Counted from the stretch's first letter, positions 31,526-41,608 are shown. The stretch: 64,000 nt of DNA from Rhynchopus euleeides (GCA_963210315.1 OY723313.1:1550001-1614000), one strand, 5' to 3'. The notes: generated by a model from the sequence alone, not told the origin. A program made the numbers and translations.

Positions 31526-31630
31526 GAAGGCTCAAAACCATGCTGAATGATGATGCCCTTCCCCCACCTCCCCCACATCCTTGCATGCCTTTTATTATAT
31601 CGCTGTGTCAGGCAGACGGGACGCACACAA
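31526..31630 (+). repeat. Second copy of the promoter-proximal block, without a downstream gene
   Basis: GGCTCAAAACCATGCTGAATGA through CAGGCAGACGGGACG aligns with 22194-22300 upstream of the giant secreted protein, with small indels. Here no plus-strand gene follows for 1.3 kb, so it is either the remnant of a lost paralogue's upstream region or an element shared for another reason. Confidence 0.5.
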
Positions 31631-32440
31631 TCGCAACCACTCGTTTCGTATCTGCCTGTAATCATATTTACTGTAATGTGTGGCATGTGATGACAGAATT
31701 ACTCCAGGGCACTGGACGCTGAGCAGCCTCGTGCTGCGCTGCTGAACACCGTAATTCTCAATCAGCGTTGACATTCTCTGACCAGCCACCCCATGGATCT
31801 CTGAGGTGTCCCAATTCTCCTTCACGATTGCAAGTACTTGGGTCAGTGAACACCCCCACCCACGCCTCAGTGAAGCGTGTACACAAGACATAGAGTTGAA
31901 TGCGCACACAACGACGTCAAAAACAGTCTCCAGGCGCCACGCGGTCGCGTAGCAAGGTTTCAGAATGCGTTCTTGTTGGAAGAGTGCAGCTCATCGGGTT
32001 GCTAAGCTGCACCGTGCATGTGTAACTGTGTAAAGCTCTGCGCAATGTGTAACTGTGCAATGTGTAAATTCTGCAGAACTTACAGGGGTGCTTGTCACAA
32101 CTGCAGCGGCCGCACGCAGCCAACAGGCAGACACGCCCCTCCAAGGCATCGGCTCCTCAAACCCAGCACCTCGACAGTACCAAGTGCCTCCGCGACACTG
32201 CGGATCGTTTCGATGGCGAAGGAGCCGTGCCACATCACCTTGTCCATCCCTAAGGCATCCAGCTATGCCTCCTGCATTTCGCGCCACGGCAGCGGCGAAA
32301 TGCCGTACTCCCGCAGCAGCCAATTTGTGCACGCCCACCCACTTTCGTTTGTGCACACGGGGATGCCGTTACGCAGCAAACCGGCCTTCGCCATGCCCAT
32401 ACCTGGGCGCTCGTGCAGGGAGAGGGGGAAGCAACCGGAT
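31595..32440 (-). pseudogene. Minus-strand coding-like fossil, unidentified
   Basis: Reading the minus strand from about 32440 down, one frame gives a strikingly protein-like run: SLHERPGMGMAKAGLLRNG, then GWACTNWLLREYGISPLPW, an in-frame TAG at 32264-32266, then LDALGMDKVMWHGSFAIETI and RSVAEALGTVEVLGL. Further on (31909-31700) another frame gives LTQVLAIVKENWDTSEIHGV and RMSTLIENYGVQQ. The amino-acid composition is balanced, unlike shadow frames of GC-rich DNA. Stops and frame changes show it is broken. I do not recognise the family (the first part faintly recalls a glycosyltransferase C-terminal lobe, not enough to call it). It is the only minus-strand coding signal I find. Confidence 0.35.
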
Positions 32441-32979
32441 CACAAGTCGACCTCATTTGTGAAAGAGGTTATCATACCGCGCTGCCACCCTCATTGCGAC
32501 CTCGACGGCCTCTCCACGGCCCGACATCAAGCTGTCTCACAAGCGCAGCACATCCCGTGTCACGACACACACGCATTAGTGCTGTGTCGCACCGTGGCAA
32601 AGTGCCAAGGTGCACAACTTGTGATGCATGCTGAATGATGACAACAGCACCCTCTCCGGTCTCAACTCAACACATGGGAGACAGATTGCAACTTCGAACA
32701 ACCCCGTTACCCGTCTGACAGCATGTGGTGTGCACTGCTGTGTAGGTGGGCCCTGGTCATGATGAGGCAAACCAAATCTATTCATGCGTGTCTTTAAACG
32801 GATCCCTGCGGGGGATGTTGATACAACGGAAGGCTACACACTGCTGACACAGGAAGCGTGGCGGTGTGTCCCTGCGCTGCTCTGGGTGGGATCTTGCCCG
32901 CACACCACACCCTTTTTTGCAGGGCGTGTTTTCGCACACTTTTCACGCAACACACCAACAACCTATACAAAACAAGACA

Positions 32980-34029
32980 ATGACCTCGCAGCGAGCATAC
33001 CTGGGCTGCCTCGTGGCGGCAGCTGTGCTGGGCGGGGTGAGCGGTCACGGCTACGTCAAGTCCCCCGTGTCGCGTGCGTACGGGTGCTCGTCGGGCGGGG
33101 GGCACCTGAGTCGGAACTGCGGGCAGGTGCAGTACGAGCCGCAGAGTGTGGAGGGACCTGACGGGTGGCCGTCGCGCGGCCCTGGTCCGGGGCAGGTGGC
33201 GTCTGCGGGGAGCGCGAAGTGCAGCGCTCTGAATGCCCAGTCCGGGGACCGCTGGGGGAAGGTCACGATGTCTGCAGGCAGCACCCCGTTCACGTGGCTG
33301 TTCACGGCTGCGCACGTCACACGCGACTTCCGGTACTTCATCACACGCGTGGGGTGGGACGCGAGCCGGCCGCTCGATGCGTCGTCGTTCGAGGCGGCCC
33401 CCTTCTGCGTCCTGGACTACGGGATGAAGAAGCCGCCTGCGGAGTTCACGCACGACTGCACAGTGCCGACACGTGAAGGGTACCACGTGGTGCTCGCGAT
33501 CTGGGACGTGGGTGACACGGCGGCGAGCTTCTACAACGTGATCGATGTGCAGTTCAAGGGGAACGGTGGGAATGTGCCTCAGCCGAAGCCGACGCCGCAC
33601 CCCGTGTACCCCGTGCCGCCCACGCCCCAGGCGACTCCTGTGCCCGCCCCTCCTGCACAGACGCCGCTGCCGATGCAGCCTGTGCCACCGTCCGGCTGCG
33701 CCAAGGAGCTGCAGATGTGGAATGGGTGCAAGCAGGCGCCTGGGTGCTGTGCCTCTGGGCTGACCTGCCAGCGGCTGTCCGCTTGGTACTCGCAGTGCCG
33801 GAAGTCTACGTCCACGATGACGCCACCGACACCGCCTGTGACTACACAGCCGCAGCCGAAGCCGCTGACACCCGCACCTGTCCCTGTGCCGCAGCCCCAG
33901 CCGCAGCCCCCTACGTCGGGCTGTGCGGAGGAAATCGCGGTGTGGGCCGGCTGCCTCGGGAATGAGTCGTGCTGCCGTGCTGGGCTGCAGTGCACCGGCA
34001 ACCGGTGGTGGAAGTCGTGCAAGCCGTGA
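32980..34029 (+). CDS. Secreted AA10 lytic polysaccharide monooxygenase with two CBM1-like modules
   Basis: A 349-aa protein. Signal peptide 1-22 ends GVSG, so the mature protein starts at His23 (HGYVKSPVSRAYGC), as AA10 enzymes require for the copper histidine brace; the second brace His is H112 in FTWLFTAAHVTRDFRYFIT. AA10 LPMOs oxidatively cleave chitin or cellulose using copper and H2O2/O2. The catalytic domain (~23-205) is followed by a Pro-rich linker, a Cys-rich module (~239-270, CCASGLTCQRLSAWYSQC), a second Pro/Gln-rich linker and another module (~313-349, CCRAGLQCTGNRWWKSC). Both modules resemble fungal CBM1 cellulose-binding modules, with Tyr/Trp in the binding-face positions. A bacterial-type catalytic domain plus fungal-like CBM1 in one protist gene suggests transfer followed by domain shuffling. 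The acceptor CTTTTTTGCAG ends at 32922, 57 bp upstream of the ATG. Confidence 0.88.
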   Translation: MTSQRAYLGCLVAAAVLGGVSGHGYVKSPVSRAYGCSSGGGHLSRNCGQVQYEPQSVEGPDGWPSRGPGPGQVASAGSAKCSALNAQSGDRWGKVTMSAGSTPFTWLFTAAHVTRDFRYFITRVGWDASRPLDASSFEAAPFCVLDYGMKKPPAEFTHDCTVPTREGYHVVLAIWDVGDTAASFYNVIDVQFKGNGGNVPQPKPTPHPVYPVPPTPQATPVPAPPAQTPLPMQPVPPSGCAKELQMWNGCKQAPGCCASGLTCQRLSAWYSQCRKSTSTMTPPTPPVTTQPQPKPLTPAPVPVPQPQPQPPTSGCAEEIAVWAGCLGNESCCRAGLQCTGNRWWKSCKP

Positions 34030-35082
34030 AGCACCGTGCCCACTGCACGGCACTCTTCGGACCACAAGTGCACACACAACCCTGCCTGCCCTGCCCTGCT
34101 CTAGCCTGCTCTCCCCTGCTGGCACCTCCTGGTGCCGTCTGATGCAAGCAGCCCGCCCTGTCCGCCCTGGGGGATGAAACACCCAGGCGAGCCTTGGACC
34201 GACAGGTGCCGCTGCATGCGTTGTATTTATTTCTGGCAATGTCCTGGCTGTGCCCAACGAGCTGCAGCAGGGTGCATGCACCCTCTGTGCTGTGGCGCCT
34301 CTGCCTCTTCCATTCATCCTTTTTATCAGCCTTCTTGTTGCGCTGTGGCCGTGGCCCTCTCGAGGCGCACCTGCCCACAACTGTTCAATTCCACAATTTT
34401 CTCTGTGCGTACCTTTCCATTGCGCTGGAGCCGTGTTGGACCGCCTGCGGGTGCATCTGTATGCTGGCTGGTGTGAAGCGCACTAGACATGGCGCAAGCC
34501 TGACCCCTCTGTGCGTTCCTTAACCCCACCATCGTACAAGATGCCACCTGCGGACGCCGCACTGCACCCTGCGCTGCCACTCCCTGTTTGCTGTCACTGT
34601 GACCTATGACAGGCCCTACGGCCTCTTTCCACTGACAAGCGCCACGCAGTCCCGCCCCGTTGGGTGCCACCCCACCCTTCGGCCGCCGACGACGGGCACC
34701 ACCCCCTCTCGTATACAGCCTCAGGGCACACGAGCACAATCACAGAGCAGCAGCACGACCCAGCCCCCCACACAGCACATATTCTGCACACTGCGGGTTG
34801 CAGTTTGGGTTTAGCGAACAGGGATCGCGTGCCTCTGCGACACCCCCCCACCTCCACACCCCCACAGATCACTTGGGCACAGCAGCGAGGGCCCTCCCAC
34901 CCCACCCACCCCCCTTCCCTTCCTGCCCCCACCCTCCCTCCGACCCTGCTACTGGGTGGTGGGGTGGGGCCGTCGTCTCCCTTCTCCTCTCCCTCCCTCC
35001 CCCCCGACAACAGCCCCCGAAACGGGAGCTTCTTCTGTGATCCATATCCCCCCCCCCTCCCCCCCTGCCTCCAGTATATCCA
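34030..35082. other. Intergenic region and leader of the EFHC-like gene
   Basis: No gene recognised. The CCTGCCCTGCCCTGCTCTAG run near 34082-34105 is a short imperfect repeat. A long C/T tract (about 35046-35072) ending CCAG at 35071-35074 lies 8 bp before the next ATG, a strong splice-acceptor candidate giving a very short leader. Confidence 0.45.
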
Positions 35083-37798
35083 ATGCTGCCGACTCTGAGG
35101 AGCACGCGCCGCGTGGGGATCGACAGCCCCGAGACGCTTGACATCCCGTCGGCGTCGCTTCTCCCAAAGCAGCCCGGGAACAGCTGGGATGATGTGGCAT
35201 TCAAAACGAAGCACTCGCGGAGCCAGGGCCTGCAGCGCGAGCTGATGGGGCACACCGGGAGGGTATACCAGAGGACCCACGTGTCGGACCGCTCCCACCC
35301 CCCGCCGGAGTTCTCGCAAAGCGAGAAGGTGAGCACGCTGCTGAGCTGCCTCGACAATTCGCAGCCCCTCACGCAGCAGGACGACGCGCAGGCCGTGAGA
35401 GATCTGGACAGCAAGGTCCTTCGCTTCTACGGATACTGGCGTGAGGCGAGCGTGGAGAGTGCTGTCCAGACAAGCCGCCTCCGCAAGGTTGTCATCTGCG
35501 TCTTCCCCCACGATGAGACAGTGATGGTGCTCGAGCCTCGGGTGCCCAACAGCGGGTTTCAGGGCGGGACCCTGGTGAAGCGCCACCGCATCCCGGCGGG
35601 GCTGGAGACGGCACGCAAGAGGAACAGCCAGCGCGAGCCGCAGCGCCGCATCCCCTCTGAGGAGCTAGAGGAAGGGGAGGAGCACCTCAACCCCAACGAC
35701 TTCAACGTCGGGGACGACGTGACGATCTATGGGAAGTGCATCCACATCGTGAGCTGCGACAGGGCGACGCGGGAGTTCCTCGGGGCGCTGGGTGTGGAGG
35801 TTAATGAGGAGGAGGCGTACCCCCAGGAGGAATACTTCACGGAGCACAAGGTGCCTCCGTCGAAGCTGCAGAAGTCTTTCGCCGACTTCGACATGAGGAA
35901 GACCTTTGAACACTCTGCCAAGGGGAGGGTCACGACGTATTACCCAAACGAGATCAAGCGCGTCCGCAGCTTCCTCGCTGGAGAGGCACAGGTCTGCCGG
36001 TTCTGGGCATGCTGGGATGACGTGGATAACCCACACGGCGACCTCCGCCGGTTCGAGATCCGCTACCACCTGCAGGACGACACGATGGAGGTGCTGGAGA
36101 AGCTCCCACCAAACTCCGGCAGGGAGCCCAGCCGTGCCTTTGTGCAGAGGAGGAAAATCCCACGCAAGCCGGAGGCGACCCGCTCCACCGATCTCACCTT
36201 TGCGTCGCGTGCCAACGGGTTCCGGTATGAGGCACCCGACGGGGCGGCGGAGGATGTGATCTTCTACACCATCGGGGATCTGCGCGTGGGGAACATCGTG
36301 AATGTGTATGGGAGGCCTCTGATGATCTACACGGCGGACCCCTGGACCCGCGAGTTCTTCAAGCGGGAGATGGAGGGGGACCTGGGGGAGGACATTGTGG
36401 TGGAGGGGCTGAACCCGAAGCAGCGTCCGACGGTGGTGCACCCCCCGAAGCACAACAAGTTTGGGGCGGAGGAGGACTCGCTGGGGAACTGCAAGTCGCT
36501 GGTGCTGCGTGCCCCTCGGAAAGACGTCACGAAGTGGCAGCGGTACGCCGATATCCTGCTGCGGTTTAAGCTCCGCCTCCACAACCCGGCAGATGCTAAC
36601 GACAAGATGCGCAGGTTCATCCTGACCTTCTTTATGGCGGATGACACGCTGATGATCAACGAGGTGAGCGTGCGCAACACAGGGTTCCTGGCGGGGCGAT
36701 TCCTCAAGAGGCAGCGCTGCAAGAAGTTCGACGGAGAAGGCTCCCAGTGCTACTACACACAGGCCGACATCGACGCAGGCGGGGTGCTGAAGGTGATGGG
36801 GCACCGCTTCGAGGTGCTGGAGATGGATGAGTACACCCAGAAGTTTAAGGCGGGCGAGAAGCACACCGTGGTTGCAACGGATGTGAGTCCGGAAAGGGTG
36901 CACGAGCTGGCGACCCAGCTGCGGCACGCCATCACGACGAAGCACGTCACGCTCACGGAGGCGTTCAGGCACTACGACAAAGACCGTGACGGGGCACTCC
37001 CCCTGCACGAGGTGTCGAATATGTTCGTCAGCCTCAACATCCGCGCGGAGGAGGGGGAGCTGGTTGCACTGATGCACCACTTCGACCTGAATAAGGATGG
37101 GCGGCTGTCGTTGAATGAGTTTGTCGCGGGCATCACCGGCAGCATCGTGAAGTCAATGCTGGATGGTGCGGATGCGGAGTTCGGGACAGCGGTGCCCCCG
37201 CCGGAGACGGATGAGGAGATGTGCCGCACCATCGCAGGCATGCGCCCCAAGGAGGTCTGCAGGGAGCGCGTGCTGCGGGTGTTCAAGGAGAAGCTGGAGT
37301 CGAAGCAGATCAACCTGTTCGAGATGTACCGCATGCTGTCGACCATGCCCTCGTCGTACCGCTCCAGCAGCAACCGGAAAGACATTGCGGCGCTGGGGAG
37401 CGGGGGCAGCGACTCGCTGCTGGGCCCCGTGCAGCTGCGCCGCGGCGTGGAGGAGCGCTTCAGCTTCGGCTTCACAGAAGAGGAGCTGGACATGCTGATG
37501 CAGTTCTTCTTCCCCACCCTCCCCAAGGTATGACCGTAGTGCTGGCGGGGGGTAGTGTTGCTTTTCCCCCACTCCCTGCTTGCCACGGGGCTGCTCCCTC
37601 GTGTTGGAGGGGGTCAGCTGCCGAAGGTTTTTTACCACCCTCCCAACCCATCCCCTGCACCACCCCTCACCACAGCATCTGTACAACGCCCCGCGTGAAG
37701 AGACTGCCGCCTACCGCTTGTCTCTGTCTGACTTCCAGGATCGCTGGAACACGCTCGAGCGTCTTGGCCAGCTGGCTCCTGACATGTCTCTCAAGTAA
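35083..37798 (+). CDS. EFHC1/2 (myoclonin)-like DM10 and EF-hand flagellar protein
   Basis: Exons 35083-37527 and 37676-37798 (donor GTATGA, acceptor CACAG, phase 0, 148-bp intron) give 855 aa. Three DM10 domains occur at roughly 107-175 (VLRFYGYWREA ... VPNSGF), 300-365 (CRFWACWDD ... PPNSGR) and 487-550 (LLRFKLRLHN ... VRNTGF), each ending in a basic KRxRIP-type strand. Two canonical EF-hand loops follow: DKDRDGALPLHE from residue 632 and DLNKDGRLSLNE from 668. This is the layout of EFHC/Rib72 proteins, microtubule inner proteins of ciliary doublets (Rib72 in Chlamydomonas, EFHC1 in humans). The second exon adds a 40-residue tail (LSLSDFQDRWNTLERL). Length is somewhat more than EFHC1 (~640 aa), mainly through N- and C-terminal extensions. 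Expected location is the flagellar axoneme. Confidence 0.88.
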
Positions 37799-38510
37799 AG
37801 TGTGTCAAGTCGTCCCCCCGCCCCCCTCCCCCATTTCAATTTCTATTTACACTACAGGGCCCCACCTGTTGTTGCGAACCGCGTTCTCTTTCCAGAGAAC
37901 AGGCGGTGCACGGGTGTGGGTGAGGAACACTGGGTGGGGTGTGGGCTGTGGAGTGCGTGTGTGTGTGCGGACTACACAGGGGTACCAGGTCACTGCGGGG
38001 TCATCCCGTGGGATACGACTGCCACCTGGTGTGGTGGTCGGAGATGAAGCCAGCAACTGGGGGAAAAGCACACCCACTGAGTTGATCGGTCAGCAGTGAC
38101 CTGGCTACCGTGTATGAGGCTGTGGCGACCGCGGGTCGCCACAGCAGGCCCCGAAAGAACTGCGGGTATGGGTGTGGCTGTGCAGGTGGATCAGGAAGCT
38201 GTTCGACTTCACAAAACTACCGTGGGCATGTGGTCGCCGTTGCACCCCCCATACCCTCGCCCCCGCCCCTCGCCAACTTCATTGCAGAGCAAGGTCGCCG
38301 ATGGTTTCATCCTCAACAAATGGCTTCGCTGCCGTTCCGCAAGGGTTTGCCTGTCTGTTCTCAGAAGACGACCGAAGTGGTGGCTGATGCCACCAGCCAT
38401 GCTTGGCCATGTCGCTGCGCCCACACCACTTCAGGAACCAGGAGGCCTCCCTCCCTGTTCCCTTCTTCCAGCCGCACACATCCCTCCCCCCTGCAGCTTC
38501 ATTCGGCACG
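37799..38510. other. Intergenic region and leader of the EEP-family gene
   Basis: No separate gene. TCCCCCCTGCAG ending at 38496 lies 14 bp before the next ATG and is the likely splice acceptor. GT-rich tracts occur near 37910-37980. Confidence 0.4.
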
Positions 38511-39497
38511 ATGAAGCACGCCGTGCTGGCAAGCACCGCGGCACTGGTTGCTTGGCTGGCGTCTCCAAGCGGGCAGGTCGGCGAGGACACCTGCCTGCGG
38601 TCGCGCCAGGCGCACGGCGGCGCGTCGCAGCTGGCGGTGATGTCCTTCAACGTGCGGCTGGACGCCTGGGAGCCTGATCAGAACAACCACTTCACGCGGC
38701 GTGTGGTCCGGCTGCGCGATGCGATACTTCGCTGGCGGCCTGCGGTCGTGGGGATGCAGGAGCCGTTCGGCGGGCAGATGCACGACATGCTCCGCGCCTT
38801 CGGCGACGGGCACCCCTACCGAGTGCTGGGGCACAACAGGCCGGGGGTGGACCCAGACGACCTCGTGCACCCTTCACGGCACCACGATCTGCAGTGTGCA
38901 ATATTCTACGACACAACCGTCTTGACGCTGGTTCAGCAGGGTTACCATTGGCTGTCACGCACGCCCGACGTGGAGGGCAGCAAGGACTGGGAGAGCCTCG
39001 GAATCCGGACGGTGAACGTGGGTGTCTTTCGGGTGAAGGCGAGCGGCCAGCAGGTCGTCGTGTTCAACACACACCTTGACGTGTGGAGCGAAGCTGCGCG
39101 GCGCGGACAGGCGGAGGTGCTGCTGGGCTTTGTCGATAAGTACGCGAAGGAGTACCCGGACGCCGCGCTCTTCGTCACCGGCGACTTCAACTCGGCACCG
39201 GGACAAGCAGCGTACCGCATCCTCACGCGCGCGGGCGCGGAAGGCACCCCGACGCTCCACGACGCGTGGGAAGGGGCGGCAGAGAAGAACGCTGTGGCCG
39301 CCACCTTCCACGGGTGGCTGGGCGTGACAGTACCGTATGGTGTGTTTCGAACACCGCCTGCAGACAGCTCTTGCTTGGGTGTGTTGTTGTCTTTGTCCTC
39401 GTCGGGCGGGGATGATTTCTTCTCGCGTCAGAATCCTGTGCCCCGACACGACCTCACCGTCCTGCCCTTGACAGGTGAACAGGCAGTTGGCAGCTAG
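38511..39497 (+). CDS. Secreted endonuclease/exonuclease/phosphatase (EEP) family protein, C-terminus probably lost
   Basis: A 328-aa frame with a signal peptide (MKHAVLASTAALVAWLASPSG). EEP motifs are clear: VMSFNVRLD near the start of the domain, GMQEP with the metal-binding Glu, LSRTPDVEGSKDWES, FNTHLDVWSEAARRGQAEVL and VTGDFNSAPGQAAYRIL. These are Mg-dependent phosphodiesterases (DNase I-like fold); this branch resembles bacterial secreted EEP proteins. After TFHGWLG the family should continue with IDYI and the catalytic SDHxP, but neither appears; instead there is low-quality sequence to a stop at 39495-39497, only 2 bp before the next gene's ATG and beyond that gene's likely splice acceptor. 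A GTATGG donor-like site at 39335 suggests a following exon once existed. I read it as a 3'-truncated gene whose last exon was lost. The N-terminal family call is firm; activity is doubtful. Confidence 0.7.
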   Translation: MKHAVLASTAALVAWLASPSGQVGEDTCLRSRQAHGGASQLAVMSFNVRLDAWEPDQNNHFTRRVVRLRDAILRWRPAVVGMQEPFGGQMHDMLRAFGDGHPYRVLGHNRPGVDPDDLVHPSRHHDLQCAIFYDTTVLTLVQQGYHWLSRTPDVEGSKDWESLGIRTVNVGVFRVKASGQQVVVFNTHLDVWSEAARRGQAEVLLGFVDKYAKEYPDAALFVTGDFNSAPGQAAYRILTRAGAEGTPTLHDAWEGAAEKNAVAATFHGWLGVTVPYGVFRTPPADSSCLGVLLSLSSSGGDDFFSRQNPVPRHDLTVLPLTGEQAVGS

Positions 39498-39499
39498 CC

Positions 39500-41608
39500 A
39501 TGGGTTGTGCGGCCTCGAGTGGGCATGACAAGGGCAAGAAGGGTGGTGCGAATGACACGGCCAAGTCTGCGCCAGCGGCGCAGACTGCAGAGGCGCCTGC
39601 TGCAAGTGCCGGTGCCCCTGCTGGGAACAAGGTGAGTGAGGGGGCTGCGCAGAAGCAGGCAGCGCCTGAACCCACACCAGCTGCAGAGCCGGCGTCACGT
39701 GACGCAGATGCACCGGCTGATGCAATCAAACCGTCTCGCTTCCCCCAAGCGATTGTGACGACGCAGTGGCTCGCAGACAAACTAGGCGCTGGTGAAAACT
39801 TGCGTGTGTTTGACTGCACCACTGTGACGGACACTTCCGACCCCACACACCTGCCTTACAAAGTGGTGTCTGGACAGGCGAGCTTCGAGACAAAGCACAT
39901 CAAGGGTGCCGAGTTCCTGGACCTCATCAACTTTTCCAAATCTGCTGACGAGGTGGGACGTGACAAATACGACAGGCCGCTCAATTTCATGGCGCTGGAC
40001 TCTGCCGAGTTCCTGTCCCGCTTGGGGAAGGAGAAGGGTGTTGAGGCTGGGACGCACATTGTGCTGTACACCCAAGGCAAGCCCTCGTGGGCCACACGCG
40101 TGTGGTGGATGCTCTATTCTGCTGGGTACGCAGGCACCTACAGTGTGCTGGACGGAGGTCTTGCCAAGTGGGTTGCAGAAGGCCGCGCCACTGAGGAGGG
40201 CCCCAGCGCTGCATCGCATCCCGCCGCCACCCTTGCGCCTGACGAGTCCCTGGTCCCTACCTACAAGGCGTTTGTGGGCAAGACGGAGGTGCAGCAGGCA
40301 CTTGCAGACGGGCATCCCGTTCTGCACGCTCTGCCACTCCCTTCCTACAAAGGAGCCACGGACAAGTTCGGGCGTGCAGGACATATTACAGGTGCTGTCC
40401 CACTGCCCTTCGGCAGCCTGGTGAATGACGACGACACCTTCGTGTCACGCGAGGCAGCACTGAAACTCTTCAACGACGCAGGCGTGAAGGGGAGCGAGGC
40501 GTCTGTCACTGCCTACTGCGGTGGGGCTATCAGTGCCAGCATGAACGTCTTCTTGGCACTCGCCCTGCTTGGCTGGGACATGCCGATCCAACTGTACGAC
40601 GGGTCTCTTGCTGAGTGGTGTGCTGATGCAGATGCACCCATGGCCACAGTGTCGTCTGATGCACCCGCCGATGCAATCAAACCGTCGCGCTTCCCCCAAG
40701 CGATTGTGACGACGCAGTGGCTCGCAGACAAGCTGGGCGCTGGTGAAAACTTGCGTGTGTTCGACTGCACCACTGTGACGGACACTTCCGACCCCACACA
40801 CCTGCCTTACAAAGTGGTGTCTGGACAGGCCGGTTTCGAGGAAAAGCACATCAAGGGTGCTGAGTTCCTGGACATCGTCAACTTCTCCAAATCTGCTGAC
40901 GAGGTGGGACGTGACAAATACGACAGGCCGCTCAACTTCATGGCGCTGGACTCTGCCGAGTTCCTGTCCCGCTTGGGGAAGGAGAAGGGTATTGAGGCTG
41001 GGACACACATTGTGCTGTACTCTGAGGAACCCTCGTGGGCCACACGCGTGTGGTGGATGCTCTATTCTGCTGGGTACGCAGGCACCTACAGTGTGCTGGA
41101 CGGAGGTCTTGCCAAGTGGGTTGCAGAAGGCCGTGACACTGAGGAGGGCCCCAGCGCTGCATCGCATCCCGCCGCCACCCTTGTGCCTGACGAGTCCCTG
41201 GTCCCTACCTACAAGGCGTTTGTGGGCAAGACGGAGGTGGAGGCAGCCATCACCGGTGGGCTCCCTGTGCTGCACACACTGCCACTTCCGTCCTACAAAG
41301 GAGCGACTGAAAGGTTCGGGCGTGCGGGTCACATCAAAGGCGCTCTCCATATGCCCTTCGGCAGTCTGCTGAACGATGACGACACATTCGTGTCGCGCGA
41401 GGCAGCTCTGAAACTCTTCAACGATGCCGGTATCAGCTGTGACACCACATGTGTCACTGCCTACTGCGGTGGCGGCATCACCGCAACTGTGAATGTGTTC
41501 GTTGCCCTGACGCAGCTGGGGTGGGAGATGCCGCTCCAGATGTACGACGCCTCGCTCTCTGAGTGGTGTGCTGATGCTGACGCACCCATGGAAATTGTCC
41601 AGGAATAG
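39500..41608 (+). CDS. Duplicated tandem-rhodanese sulfurtransferase (mercaptopyruvate type), N-myristoylation signal
   Basis: 702 aa. MGCAASSG is a textbook N-myristoylation plus palmitoylation signal, so membrane attachment is predicted. After an Ala/Lys-rich linker to ~70, a ~317-residue unit occurs twice. Each unit has two rhodanese domains, like 3-mercaptopyruvate or thiosulfate sulfurtransferases: an inactive first domain (SWATRVWWMLYSAGYAGTYS) and a second with the active-site Cys, Cys340 (TAYCGGAISAS) and Cys656 (TAYCGGGITAT). The loop CGGGITA is close to the MST type CG(S/T)G(V/I)TA; unit 1 has CGGAISA and may differ in activity. MSTs transfer sulfane sulfur from mercaptopyruvate to thiols or cyanide. 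The DNA period is 951 bp (39721 versus 40672) with very high identity, so the duplication is recent. The acceptor TTGGCAG ends at 39493, giving a 6-bp leader. Fusion of two whole enzymes in one chain is unusual. Confidence 0.85.
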   Translation: MGCAASSGHDKGKKGGANDTAKSAPAAQTAEAPAASAGAPAGNKVSEGAAQKQAAPEPTPAAEPASRDADAPADAIKPSRFPQAIVTTQWLADKLGAGENLRVFDCTTVTDTSDPTHLPYKVVSGQASFETKHIKGAEFLDLINFSKSADEVGRDKYDRPLNFMALDSAEFLSRLGKEKGVEAGTHIVLYTQGKPSWATRVWWMLYSAGYAGTYSVLDGGLAKWVAEGRATEEGPSAASHPAATLAPDESLVPTYKAFVGKTEVQQALADGHPVLHALPLPSYKGATDKFGRAGHITGAVPLPFGSLVNDDDTFVSREAALKLFNDAGVKGSEASVTAYCGGAISASMNVFLALALLGWDMPIQLYDGSLAEWCADADAPMATVSSDAPADAIKPSRFPQAIVTTQWLADKLGAGENLRVFDCTTVTDTSDPTHLPYKVVSGQAGFEEKHIKGAEFLDIVNFSKSADEVGRDKYDRPLNFMALDSAEFLSRLGKEKGIEAGTHIVLYSEEPSWATRVWWMLYSAGYAGTYSVLDGGLAKWVAEGRDTEEGPSAASHPAATLVPDESLVPTYKAFVGKTEVEAAITGGLPVLHTLPLPSYKGATERFGRAGHIKGALHMPFGSLLNDDDTFVSREAALKLFNDAGISCDTTCVTAYCGGGITATVNVFVALTQLGWEMPLQMYDASLSEWCADADAPMEIVQE
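39721..41608 (+). repeat. In-frame 951-bp tandem duplication within the sulfurtransferase gene
   Basis: Unit 1 starts at TGCAATCAAACCGTC (39721) and unit 2 at the same string (40672). The period is 317 codons. Long stretches are identical and most differences are silent, while the last ~330 bp of each unit have diverged more, including around the catalytic loops. This indicates either a recent duplication or gene conversion of the 5' two thirds. Confidence 0.85.

Noticed and set aside
39335-39431. Intron completing the EEP gene (GTATGG ... GTCAG)
   Set aside because: The downstream exon would give only about a dozen residues without the IDYI/SDH motifs before a stop, so it does not restore the domain.
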